Of a stretch of 64,000 nt of DNA, positions 34,184 to 43,540 are shown piece after piece. This DNA is from Epinephelus fuscoguttatus. Its lineage: Eukaryota; Chordata; Actinopteri; Perciformes; Serranidae. The stretch covers positions 4,484,607 to 4,548,606 of the forward strand of contig NC_064752.1 in assembly GCF_011397635.1 (NCBI RefSeq), given 5' to 3'. Within the stretch, counting starts at the first letter, position 1; each line of letters begins with the position of its first letter. The notes under the pieces are model-generated. The model saw only the letters and a list, made by a program, of their open reading frames with translations, was not told the origin of the DNA and did not search any database. The translations under genes and the position numbers were made by a program.

Positions 34184-34948
34184 TTACTGTATACTGACTC
34201 TACACAGATACCTTTTCAAATAATTCCTGAAAGTTTTGTCTCGTATGCCATAGATGATTGGACTGATGGATCGAGGCAGGACCTGTACAATAATATAGTA
34301 AGCGAAGAGGTAGTCATTGTAATTCTTCGGGAACCATCCCCTTAGGACAGTTAATAACTGGGGGGCCACATATGTCATCATACAAAGCAGCAACTGAAAC
34401 CCATGGAGGATGATTGTGTTTCTGGCCTTTGTAGCATCTTTGCCAGCTGTTTGTGCAGTGAACAGAATTCTGAAGTAAGTGTAAAAGATAGTGATCCAAA
34501 CCAGAACTAGAAACACTGAATATGTGATATCTCTCTTCTTGATGATGAGGGGATTTGGAAAGACAGTTTGTCTGAGGCAGAAGACTCTGGAGAGAAAGAA
34601 GTCCAGTGGCTCTGTGGCCAAAGTGATGAAGAGATCAGAGATAACAGACAACGTGCTAGTAGCCCAGATTAAACCAATCAGCATCAAGGTTCTCTTGACT
34701 GTACAGAGCTGCACATGGCGAAGGGGGAGACAGATGGCGATGTAGCACTCCACCGCCATGCAGGCCAGGTTCAGAGGGGTGTTTTCAGTGGTGAAAAGAG
34801 CAATCAGGATGAAGATGCAGCAGATGGAGACATTTATTTTGTAGATGGTGTAGCTGATGACAAACAGGATGACAGTCAGTATCACTTGGATCATGTCGTT
34901 GACCACCAGGTGAATAAAAAGGATGTAGCGTGGATTCATGTAGAATAC
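34184..34948 (-). CDS. Receptor gene D, main exon (TM2-TM7): odorant receptor 131-2-like
   Basis: 254 codons; with 37933-38076 it gives 302 aa. The acceptor is 'ctcccatccag' right of 34948 and the exon begins VFYMNPRY, phase 0. Signature blocks: VVNDMIQ in TM2, MAVECYIAICLPLRH after TM3, DATKARNTIILHGFQLLLCM in TM6 and ISPIIYGIRDKTFRNYLKRYL in TM7, with a very short C-tail. Its TM2-TM6 part is nearly identical to gene F. From just after LLLCM onward the two differ sharply (MMTYVAPQLLTVLRGWF here), because F carries a G-like end there. The frame is intact. Confidence 0.9.
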   Translation of the reverse strand, partial: VFYMNPRYILFIHLVVNDMIQVILTVILFVISYTIYKINVSICCIFILIALFTTENTPLNLACMAVECYIAICLPLRHVQLCTVKRTLMLIGLIWATSTLSVISDLFITLATEPLDFFLSRVFCLRQTVFPNPLIIKKRDITYSVFLVLVWITIFYTYFRILFTAQTAGKDATKARNTIILHGFQLLLCMMTYVAPQLLTVLRGWFPKNYNDYLFAYYIIVQVLPRSISPIIYGIRDKTFRNYLKRYLCRVSIQ

Positions 34949-36078
34949 CTGGATGGGAGGAACCACAGTATTTGCAAGGGTCGGAAAGGTTTAAAAACAG
35001 AGGGGAGATTGTTTCAGGGTTGACCTTATCAAATATTACATTGATGTTCGTGGTAACTTTTGGCCCATTTATGGTTGGTGTTAACGTGATTTATGTCTGC
35101 ACATATTATCTGGATGTTGACTTTTCCACCTATTGCCAAGCTTTGAGATCTCAGTATTTTAACTGGCTTTGCAGGGCTGGCTAACTTGTCAGCAGACAAA
35201 CAGTGTCCCAGATCAAGGAAAAAAATGCCACAGATGAGTCTCATTCACTTTTTGTGCAGAAAGACTTTCCAGCTGCTGTCACAACTAGAGGTGTACCCAG
35301 TGGTTGGCGGGTGACCGGAATTGTCCAGTTTAAAGCTTGATTGGCCATGACTGGTGACGAGCCAGTCAGTCTCAAATATAGCAGATCCTGTGCTGATCAA
35401 ATTTACATGCATGCGCCACACAATTTTTCACGTACACAGCTGCACAGTAACTGTGACAGTAACTAACTATAGTCACAGCAGCTGCAGCCTATTCTCATTC
35501 CCAGGTCGTCAAATACGGACTCTTTTCACCTCCCCTCGTTTATGACTTTTCAGCAGTTGAAGTTATTTCGACTAGCAACAAATTTTATTCACTTATTTAG
35601 ACAGACCGGAAAAATTTGTGACTGTTTCCCGTGCTGCACCATGCTGCACATGGTTTGAAATAGGGATGCACAGATTTATCTGCTGAACATTGGTAATATC
35701 TGCTGATATTCGTCTTGGTAACTGCCATCAACCTATCAGCAAATGAGATGGAATTCACTGATGGCAATGGCTGATGTTTTTCTGTTGTGTCATATCAACT
35801 TTGCGCAGACTAAAAAGCAGGGCTTGAAACTAATGGTCACAAACTTAATTTATGAGCAGGTACAAGAAGGACACAGTGACTGTGTGGCAAATGGCTCTGT
35901 GATCTCTAAAAGCAACTGCGGAAAATCTTGGTCAATGGAAATTCTACCTACTCGTCAACCAAATGATTGGTTGATGGGAGATAGAAAAATCTGCATGTTA
36001 TTTCTAGGTTAATTAATTCACCACAGTGCACTCTACCTGGTGGCGTTGTGTGTCCAAGAAAGCGTTCTTTCCTGCCTC
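34949..36078. other. Gene D intron 1, proximal part
   Basis: Nearly identical to 57322-58375 in the gene F intron, apart from about 90 bases at 35850-35930 missing in F. The close match shows a recent duplication. No coding sequence seen. Confidence 0.7.
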
Positions 36079-36931
36079 TAGGGTTGTCATGAGAACCCAT
36101 ACGTCTGTACCTGTTTTTTCGGTACCGTAAGTACTGGATACAACTTTGCCCTCAGCGGGCTGTGTCAATTCTTGTCGGAACTGACGGGGGCAGTATACGC
36201 ATGTCAGTCGGTGTTGTGAACCGTTTTTGCTAGAAACAATGGCTTTTACAAGTGCTGCTGGAGACACAACACCTGGGCTTGTCCAAAAGTCAGATAGTAG
36301 GAGTTGTGTGTGGAGAGGGTTAGGGTTAGGCCTCATTTACACCGCAAGCAATGCGTTCGTGTCGCGCTCGTGAACAGTTGCTATTTACTCGCGTTTTCAT
36401 TTCGGTGATCATGTTAACAGGTCAGAGCATTCACACCGCACTTGTTCTACACGTTCCTCAAGTCGCACTGCTTTTGCGAGCAAGCTCGAAAATAGAAGAG
36501 ACGGCAATATTTTTGCGCTTGTTGTGAGCGAATGGTCGCGGTATTCAACAAAAAAGTTTGCATGTGTTGTGACCTCTCTCGGCCACCGTAGACATCTCCC
36601 CCTTAACCAAGTGAGACCTGACAGGCACATGTTTTATGTACTTACCCATTTGTAGTGCCAAATATTGATTCTTCAAACGTTGGAAGAATCACTGGCGCGC
36701 GAACCTGTCCACCCTGGGTTTTGGGTCCAAACTCACTTCTTCTTTGGGGTTTATTGGAGATTTGCAAACACGGTGCACTACCGCCACCAACTGTTCGGGT
36801 GTGGTTTGTATTTTGACGGGACAGCAGCGGCCGCTGCGCGACACGTCTGTTCAGTTTTGGTGTGAATACACGTGTGCTGCCACACTGGTATTGGTATCGA
36901 CTACTGAAATTCTGGTATTGTGACAAGCCTA
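36079..36931. mobile_element. hAT-like non-autonomous transposon in the gene D intron
   Basis: The left end 'tagggttgtcatgaga' and the right end read inversely as 'taggcttgtcacaata' form terminal inverted repeats. Flanks cctgcctc (36071-36078) and cctgccac (36932-36939) look like an 8-base target duplication with one mismatch. The gene F intron has the single uninterrupted site (cctgctac, about 58371-58378). Length 853 bases; no transposase. Confidence 0.8.
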
Positions 36932-36985
36932 CCTGCCACAGAGCTCAACATTCCTCTGCATAGTTTTCAATATGTAGACAAGGGT

Positions 36986-37188
36986 TACATTGGTTATATA
37001 CCTGTTATTGTTATTTATTGCCGTCTCTTCTATTTTTATATTTATTTGCATGCCTAGTTATTTAAGTTTTTTAAGTTTAATTTTGAAATCTTTTGATCTG
37101 ACTCTTTCTCCTTGACTGCTGTAACACTGAAATTTCTCAATTATGGAATCAATGAAGGTGTATCTTATCTCTCTCTTATCTTATTGTC
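36986..37188. mobile_element. Short retroposon-like insertion in the gene D intron
   Basis: About 200 bases present in D but absent from F, where 'agttacact' runs straight into 'gccaccactac' (about 58425-58440). It ends in a 'tcttatctctctcttatctta' tract preceded by 'gaatcaatgaaggtgtatc', a pattern typical of fish LINE/SINE 3' tails. Exact ends are uncertain. Confidence 0.55.
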
Positions 37189-37497
37189 ACCACTACAAAG
37201 GTCAATGAGTGAATGTTTTGGATGAAAGACGTGTTGTTTTCTGTGTTGAATATACTTTGATATTGCAATGTGACTCCACTCAGTGACGGACTGTAGCTCT
37301 ACTTGAACTTTGTTCTATTTGTACTTGTTGAGAATCATCCCTAATGTTTAGCTGTATGTGTTTTTGTTTAAATGCTTAAGGATGGCTGGTTAGCTTTCAT
37401 CAATGCACTTCCAGGTCCAACAGGCAGACCGGGTGATGTCACAAATCCTACATCCACAGTTTTGGTCTTCTGTGGTTCCTATAGAGCTGATGATGAT

Positions 37498-37842
37498 TCA
37501 TTCATTCATTCATTCATTCATTCATTCATCTTCCAACCGTTTCATCCTCTTGAGGGTCGCAGGGGGGGGCTGGAGCCTATCCCAGCTGACATCGGGCGAG
37601 AGGCAGGGTTCACCCTGGACAGGTCGCCAGACTATCGCAGGGCTGACACATAGAGACAAACAACCATTCACACTCACATTCACACCTACGGACAATTTAG
37701 AGTCACCAATTAACCTGCATGTCTTTGGACTGTGGGAGGAAGCCGGAGTGCCCGGAGAGAACCCACGCTGACACGGGGAGAACATGCAAACTCCGCACAG
37801 AAGGGCTCCCACGCCCGGGATCAAACCGGCAACCCTCTTGCT
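37498..37842 (-). mobile_element. SINE-like retroposon with 13-base target duplication
   Basis: 345 bases flanked by 'agctgatgatgat' at 37485-37497 and 37843-37855. The gene F intron has this 13-mer once (about 58731-58743), the empty site. The left end is a CATT repeat, that is, an AATG tail on the minus strand. The body ('ggagcctatcccagctgac', 'gtctttggactgtgggagga') is a very common interspersed repeat in teleosts. Its formal family name is not certain to me. Confidence 0.85.
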
Positions 37843-37932
37843 AGCTGATGATGATGTACTTATTCATTTTCTACCTCAAATCTAAGAGAAATTACTTATC
37901 GCTGGTAGCATGGCATTAAAGGAATATCAGAC

Positions 37933-38076
37933 CTGGTGTTTGCAGAAGGTGTGAATGAGGCTCGCATTGATGTAGTTGATGGAGATCCCGAGAACCACAA
38001 CAATCACATTCTTGGTCACAGCTTTAGAGAAGGAGTCTGCATACCGACCTGTCACGTTGGCAGATGACTCATTCAT
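37933..38076 (-). CDS. Receptor gene D, first coding exon (N-terminus and TM1)
   Basis: 48 codons: MNESSANVTG (two sequons), TM1 KNVIVVVLGISINYIN, ending HTFCKHQ at a 'gtctga' donor, phase 0. The frame is open for 23 more codons upstream, but an acceptor-like 'tgttctgttag' ends at 38099, so the exon probably starts at 38098 with 22 bases of UTR. The MNESS methionine fits the paralogues. The intron to the main exon is 2.98 kb, twice that of F, because of the insertions listed. Confidence 0.85.
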
Positions 38077-38098
38077 CTCTTGAAAGCCAAAGTTTAAC

Positions 38099-39337
38099 CT
38101 AACAGAACATAAGACAAATGCTTTTGAATAGAGGAAGCAGCTCAAGTCAACACCTAAAGAGTTACGTTTAGGTTAAGTTTCTGTTACAGACAACCAAGTG
38201 GTGTCAGTAATCACTCCAATGTCAACACATCCAATGAAATCAATGTAAAAACAGTTGCTTGACTGAAATACTGTTGATTTGCCATGAATTATTTTAGTTT
38301 TGTGCATTTTTTTAAGCTGTGTTACAAACATAACTGACACTCTTACAATTAAGACTCATGCACTTTATTTGTAACATCGGACAGCATCCACTTTTGGTCT
38401 AATTCCTCACGACTTTTTCTAGCACTCCAAAAAAACTTCAAGTGGTTTTTGATAGCAGACATATGTAGGTCATTTGCCTGGAAATATTACACATTTGGGT
38501 AGAACAATCTGTGAGTAAAAGAATGAAAAGTTAAAAAAAAATTACAATTGTAGTGATTCTCCCTGAGCAGTAGTAGTTTCATCTGACGACAGAATGAAAA
38601 TGTGCAACAATATTTTTGGCAAACACTTGATATCAAACAAAAGCCAGAGACTGTATCATATTAAGTTGCTCTGAAAACTTACTCTCTAGCTAACTCACTG
38701 TCTAAGCCTGACCATTAAAGCCTCGCATCTTTTCTCAGTTTTTTCTTTTCATACTGCTTTATACTACAATTAGAAGGGAAAATGGTACTTTTTACTCCAC
38801 TACATTTATCTGTTATCTTTAGTTACTTTACTTTTTTTTTTTTTCTCAGAAAACATTCAAAGAGTTTATAAAATATGGTATTTAGTTATAATGATTAGTC
38901 CATTAATCAATTAGTTGGTTGACAGAAAATTAACTGGCAACTATTTTATGTTTAAAATCATTTGTCATTTATAACAATTTCATGGTTGTGAAGATTTGCT
39001 GCTTTTCTGTTGAATAATGTTAATAATTGTAATATATTAGTAATAATGTTGAGGTTTGGACTGTTGGTCAGACAAAAAAATTATTGTGAAGTTGTAATGT
39101 TTGGCTCCGGGTCATTGTTATGTCATTTCTCATTATTTCCTGAATTTTTTACAAACCAATCAGTTGATTAATGGAGGAAAAAATCAGCGGATGAATCCAT
39201 AATTACAATAATCAATATTTAATATTTAAAAATGAGCACCACCTCAGCCAACAACAGTAAAATCCTGTTGTCAGATTGACTAAAAAGCATGAATCATAAT
39301 AATCTAATGATATACTGTAATATATAATAACGTACGA
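38099..39337. other. Gene D 5'-UTR intron, proximal part
   Basis: Non-coding, colinear with about 58985-60200 beside gene F. No gene or complete repeat seen. Confidence 0.6.
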
Positions 39338-39345
39338 GTCACAGG

Positions 39346-40745
39346 CAGGGCTCAACAATAAGGATTGCCCGATTGCCCGGGGCAAGTAAAACTCACGGTC
39401 GGGCATGTAAACTAACAACTCACTTGCCGGATCGGGCAAGTTGCTAAAAATAGTAAAAGTTAATAACTAATTGATAAAATAAATGTATTTTAAAACGTGC
39501 TCCTTCTGCTCTGATGCAGCGGTCTCTCTGCCTGAAGTCACAGGCACACGCTGTGTAACAATGTCCTGCTCACAGCCCCCATTGATTATTTTACACGATG
39601 GACGCTTCATATAATAACATAACAACATACTATTTCATCGTCATCGTGTCATTTCTGTCTCTACATGGTCACGCGTTAACAATTCTCCTCTGCTCTCTGT
39701 ATCGCGCACGGCGGAGTTCCGCCACACACACATGTGAGCACGCTAGACCGGCTCAGGCCGCATTTTCCTGACCAAACCTGACCCGAGCCCGGTGCAGTTT
39801 GTCAGCTGACGAAGTTATTGAAATGGACAGTGTGTAAGTAACCAACAGACTGCTGTTAGGCACAGACAAACATGCTGCTCGCACAGCAGCTCAATAAGGC
39901 ACTCATGCAGAGCTTGTGTTGCGTTCAGGCGTTGTCACGTAAATAATAACTTCCAACACTTAAATAGGTCATAGCACAAAACAGCAGCATGTCAAGTGAC
40001 TTTTTACTTTATTATATTCAATACAACTGTATGTTCCTAAATCTTGAGACACCTCATATGTAAGCTAGACAGACATTTCACCTGCTCATTACTGTGCACA
40101 CATGTACTGTATGTACTTAGTCCTAAAGAGCCCTTCTGGTGCCAGTAGATACACAGAAACATCCCAGCAGGCTGTGCTTTGCAAGCATACAAAAAAGTTT
40201 CACGCATGTGAAAATTATTTTTCATGCGTGTGCTTCACCTCCGCTGCTACAACTCCATTCTAGGGGAAACACTGCTGTGTGCGTTTTGTGCAACAGGTAG
40301 ATGTGGTAGTCTACTGGTAGAGTAGAGAGAGAGCTAAGTAGCGTTGAAGTAGAGTAGAGCAGGGCAGAGAGATGGAAGCAAAATAGATTAAACCTGGTGT
40401 TAATACAGCAGGAGAGGGGTGAAAAATAAATAGAGGTGGGCATGGCTCAAGTAGGGCGCAAAATTATAGACGGAGAACAACTGACAAATTTTTCACTTTA
40501 AGCCCTGACACTGTCATATTTGTGTAGGAATTAAGCTACAATACATGACATATGTTGTTTTAATTAATAAATACAGTGTGAATAAAGATTACATAACATA
40601 AAAATAACTGCAGTCTTTGTTAATTGATCGCCGCTTAAATTAAACAATTTTTATAGGGCAAGTAAAAACTGACTTCGGGCAAGTAGATCTCTGACCAACT
40701 TGTCCGACCGGGCAAGTGGAAAAAAAACCTTAGTGTTGAACCCTG
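39346..40745. mobile_element. hAT-like non-autonomous transposon, 1.4 kb, exact 8-base target duplication
   Basis: Terminal inverted repeats 'cagggctcaacaataagg' and, inverted at the right, 'cagggttcaacactaagg'. Target duplication gtcacagg at 39338-39345 and 40746-40753 is exact. The paralogous gene F flank has a single 'gtcacagg' (about 60204-60211) joining the same flanks. A 'gcccg..gggcaagt' motif repeats near both ends. No transposase frame, so it would need an enzyme in trans. Internal sequence at about 39685-40000 is shared with the element at 31554-33317. Confidence 0.9.
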
Positions 40746-41147
40746 GTCACAGGAGATACTTCTCTGCATTGAGTACTTTTACTCTTAATACTTAAGTACA
40801 TTTTGTTGATTATACTTACTTTTACTTTAGCAACATTTCCAGTGCAGGACTTCTACTTCTAACAGAGTATTTGTACAGTGTGGTGTTAGTACTTTGACCT
40901 AAGTAAACCATCTGAATATTTCCCCCAGCTCTTTCTGCACTGAATAATGATAAATGTGAAACGAGTAATGTTGCACATAGACTGTAAAAAAAATAACAGG
41001 CTTTGAAAATAGTCTTAACATCTTCCATTGATACCACATCTTGTGTTTTTTAATCAGCTTAATCATCTGGAGAAACTGTGTGTCAGAGAAGATTAATTCT
41101 GCACACAGATATTTTATGATAACAGCATGAGAGACAGAATAACTCAC

Positions 41148-41173
41148 CTCAGGCAGAAGATCAAAGCATCAGT
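41148..41173 (-). other. Candidate 26-base non-coding micro-exon of gene D
   Basis: Minus strand: acceptor 'atattttag', a 26-base exon, then the consensus donor 'gtgagt'. Exon and both splice signals are conserved at 60504-60529 in gene F. Exon skipping or inclusion would affect only the 5' UTR. Confidence 0.5.
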
Positions 41174-41192
41174 CTAAAATATAAAAATCAAT

Positions 41193-41224
41193 GCATTAAT
41201 GTCGATTCCAGTGAGTAAAATATT
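41193..41224. other. 32-base segment inverted relative to the gene F unit
   Basis: The reverse complement of this segment stands at 60546-60577 (one mismatch) between the same left flank and sequence that in D lies about 270 bases further on. The two units therefore differ by a micro-inversion next to a deletion or insertion. Confidence 0.85.
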
Positions 41225-41687
41225 AACACTAATGGAATGAAAGTGTGATAATGGAAAAAAGAATAAAAGATGATGAAAGAAGTTTATCATTAATTTAGAT
41301 CTTTTGTTGTGAGTTTTATCAATGCAGGATTTTTGAACTTGTTCTCGGTAGATATAAACAGTTATATAATTTGCAAAGAATTTGTCATTGTCTCATCCAA
41401 CAGTCAGAAAGGTGTCCTACAAATGTGAATGAGGAATTTGAAAAAAAAAAAAATACAACAGGAAAAATTAATTACCTACAACAATCCATTTTTAAAAAGT
41501 CATCACAAACAGACCTATGTACATGTAACCAACAACAGAGCTGGTGACTGCCCGATGATAAACAGAATCAGTTTTACAGTTACAGGAAAATGAATTAACT
41601 GACAACGACACTTCAGTGTCAGAGTTTGGAATACTTAATGTGACATTTTTGGATATTTGACTACAGTGTGCAGCAGATGGTACTTAC

Positions 41688-41754
41688 CTTAGTTAATGCA
41701 TTGAGACATGGACACCAACAAAAGGGCTCCAGTAAATCTCAGACTTTATATGGG
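41688..41754 (-). promoter_or_regulatory. Gene D TATA-type promoter and 5' exon (inferred)
   Basis: 'ccatataaagt' on the minus strand (41744-41754), then about 25-30 bases to a likely start, then an exon ending 'aactaag' at 41688 beside the consensus donor 'gtaagt'. Nearly identical in gene F (60761-60826) and recognisably homologous in gene E (54474-54541). Confidence 0.65.
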
Positions 41755-41852
41755 GTGTGTTCAGGATTCAGCAGTGTGTGTATGTTTGTTGAGGTGTTAG
41801 ATACACATGTCGTAGATAGGTGTGTGTATTTGTGTCTACAATTACAAGTGTG

Positions 41853-41854
<2 letters not shown>

Positions 41855-41906
<52 letters not shown>
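41855..41906. repeat. GT microsatellite
   Basis: An uninterrupted run of GT dinucleotides of about 50 bases, just upstream of the gene D promoter. The gene F unit lacks the long run at the matching place (about 60925). Confidence 0.9.
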
Positions 41907-41907
<1 letters not shown>

Positions 41908-41998
41908 TCACATTTTACTGTTGGGGTCATGTAAAAATGTTAAAGCGCTGCCTTGTCTTGAGATCAATCAGGGTATCTACAGGTATAAACAAGTTAAA

Positions 41999-42445
41999 GC
42001 TATAGTGCGTAACTTCTACAGGTCCGTAAATGTCCGTTTCACCCAAGCCACTACTAGAGGAGATGACACAATGCTGATTAAGCCGATCGGCTCCTCTAAC
42101 ATCTCGCAGTGTTTTTCAATATATATCATTTTTAGTATGCGTGTTGACTGGCGACATTCCCGCGCTGGCGCACAGGAAATGCTTCCTCACAACAAGAAGG
42201 GAGGGGGAGGAAGAGTGGAGAGTGTCATATAGGGGTAGAGCGCAGGTAGAAAGAGAAAGCAACATGGTGGAGAAGCGGCTGAGACACAGTTCAGAAGTGG
42301 ATCCTACCACAAAGGCAAGTGTTACTCTGTGTACGGTGTGTGGCGACTGCTGAGTGTTACTCTCTGTATATGGAGGTGCCGCCGGCTTATTACTTGTAAT
42401 AACGCATTATCCGCTGGGAGGCGACAGAAGTTACGCACTATAGCT
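41999..42445. mobile_element. TTAA-flanked MITE with perfect terminal inverted repeats
   Basis: The left end 'agctatagtgcgtaacttct' is exactly complementary to the right end (42426-42445), and TTAA stands at both outer borders (41995-41998, 42446-42449). Size 447 bases, no transposase. TTAA targeting suggests a piggyBac- or Kolobok-type source. Because TTAA is itself palindromic, the border between repeat and target is ambiguous. Confidence 0.85.
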
Positions 42446-42454
42446 TTAAATTAA

Positions 42455-43540
42455 AGACTTTTTAAGGCAAGGTGAGACAAGTTTATTTATATAGCACATT
42501 TCAGCAACAAGGAAATTCAGAGTGCTCTACATAAAACATCATAAGCATCAAGACAAAATGCAAAAGAAGCACATTAAAAAAAGGTAAATTAATTGATTAA
42601 TAAAGTGATTTAAAAAATCTTAGAGTTGCAGCAGACCTGCAGTTATCTTGGTTTTTTCCCCCCAGATATGTGGTGAATAAAAACTAAATGATGTTTGGAC
42701 TCTAAGCCATTCAGTGCTTTATAAACCAACAGTAGTATTTTTAAATTGCCAATGTAAAGGCCTCAGAACTGGAGTTATGTGATAAGTCTTTGTGAGGACT
42801 TGAGCAGCAGCATTCTGAATCAGCTGCAGCTGTCTGATTATTTTTTTTTAGGGAGAACTGTGAAGACATCGTAGTCTACTGAAGACAAATGCATCAACAT
42901 GTTTTCAAAATCCTGCTGAGACATAAGTAATTTTAATTCTTTCAGTGTTCTGAAAGTGACAGGAGGCTGACTTTGTAAATGTCGTATTAATGTGGCTATT
43001 AAAAGTCAGGTCTGAGTCCATGACTACACCAAGATTTCTAGCTTGTTTTGTTAAACTAGTTTAATTGAAGAAAATTTTGACACATCAAATTGTTTATTTG
43101 TTTAGTGCACTTAGTCACAGCTCGTCTTGCACCATGGTCCCCTGGTGATATGGTTATTAAAATTAGTTTGTCTTCTGCATAATTACGGTAACCTATTTTA
43201 TTGTTTTCTATAATCTGAGCCAATGGAAGCATGAGAATGTTAAACACAAGTGGCCCCGATATAGAGCCTTGGGGAACTCCATATATCATTTTTGTATGCT
43301 CAGATGTATAATTAGAAACCTATAGAAACAAAGTAGTCCCTTTCCTTTAAGGAGGAGTTAGACCAGTTCTGTACTGTGCCAGAAAGTCCCACTCGGTTTA
43401 CAGTCGGTCTAATAATATGTTTTGGTCGACTGTGTCGAAGCGGCACTTTGTTAATACCACTTTAAATGAAACTCAAGACCAAACAGGTAATGGACACCAA
43501 AAGTGAAATTATACTCTCTCCAAGTAAACATATTAATGTC
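42455..43540 (-). mobile_element. L2-clade LINE fragment (RT C-terminal part and 3' tail)
   Basis: On the minus strand, 43056-43289 encodes GVPQGSISGPLVFNILMLPL and a NYAEDKLIL box, a decayed YADD. About 42850-43050 then reads GVVMDSDLTFNSHINT and 42750-42850 RQLQLIQNAAAQVLTKT, the usual order of an L2 ORF2 C-terminus. The left end 'acaagtttatttatatagc' is the reversed 3' tail. Several frame breaks. Confidence 0.75.

Noticed and set aside
34491-35023. Plus-strand ORFs antisense to the receptor exon of gene D (also in E, F and G)
   Set aside because: They recur only because the receptor exon is conserved. They have no domain of their own and are shadows of the real frame.
36317-36329. Short 'gggttagggttagg' run resembling telomeric repeat
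   Set aside because: Only about two units inside a hAT-like element. Too short to be an interstitial telomere.
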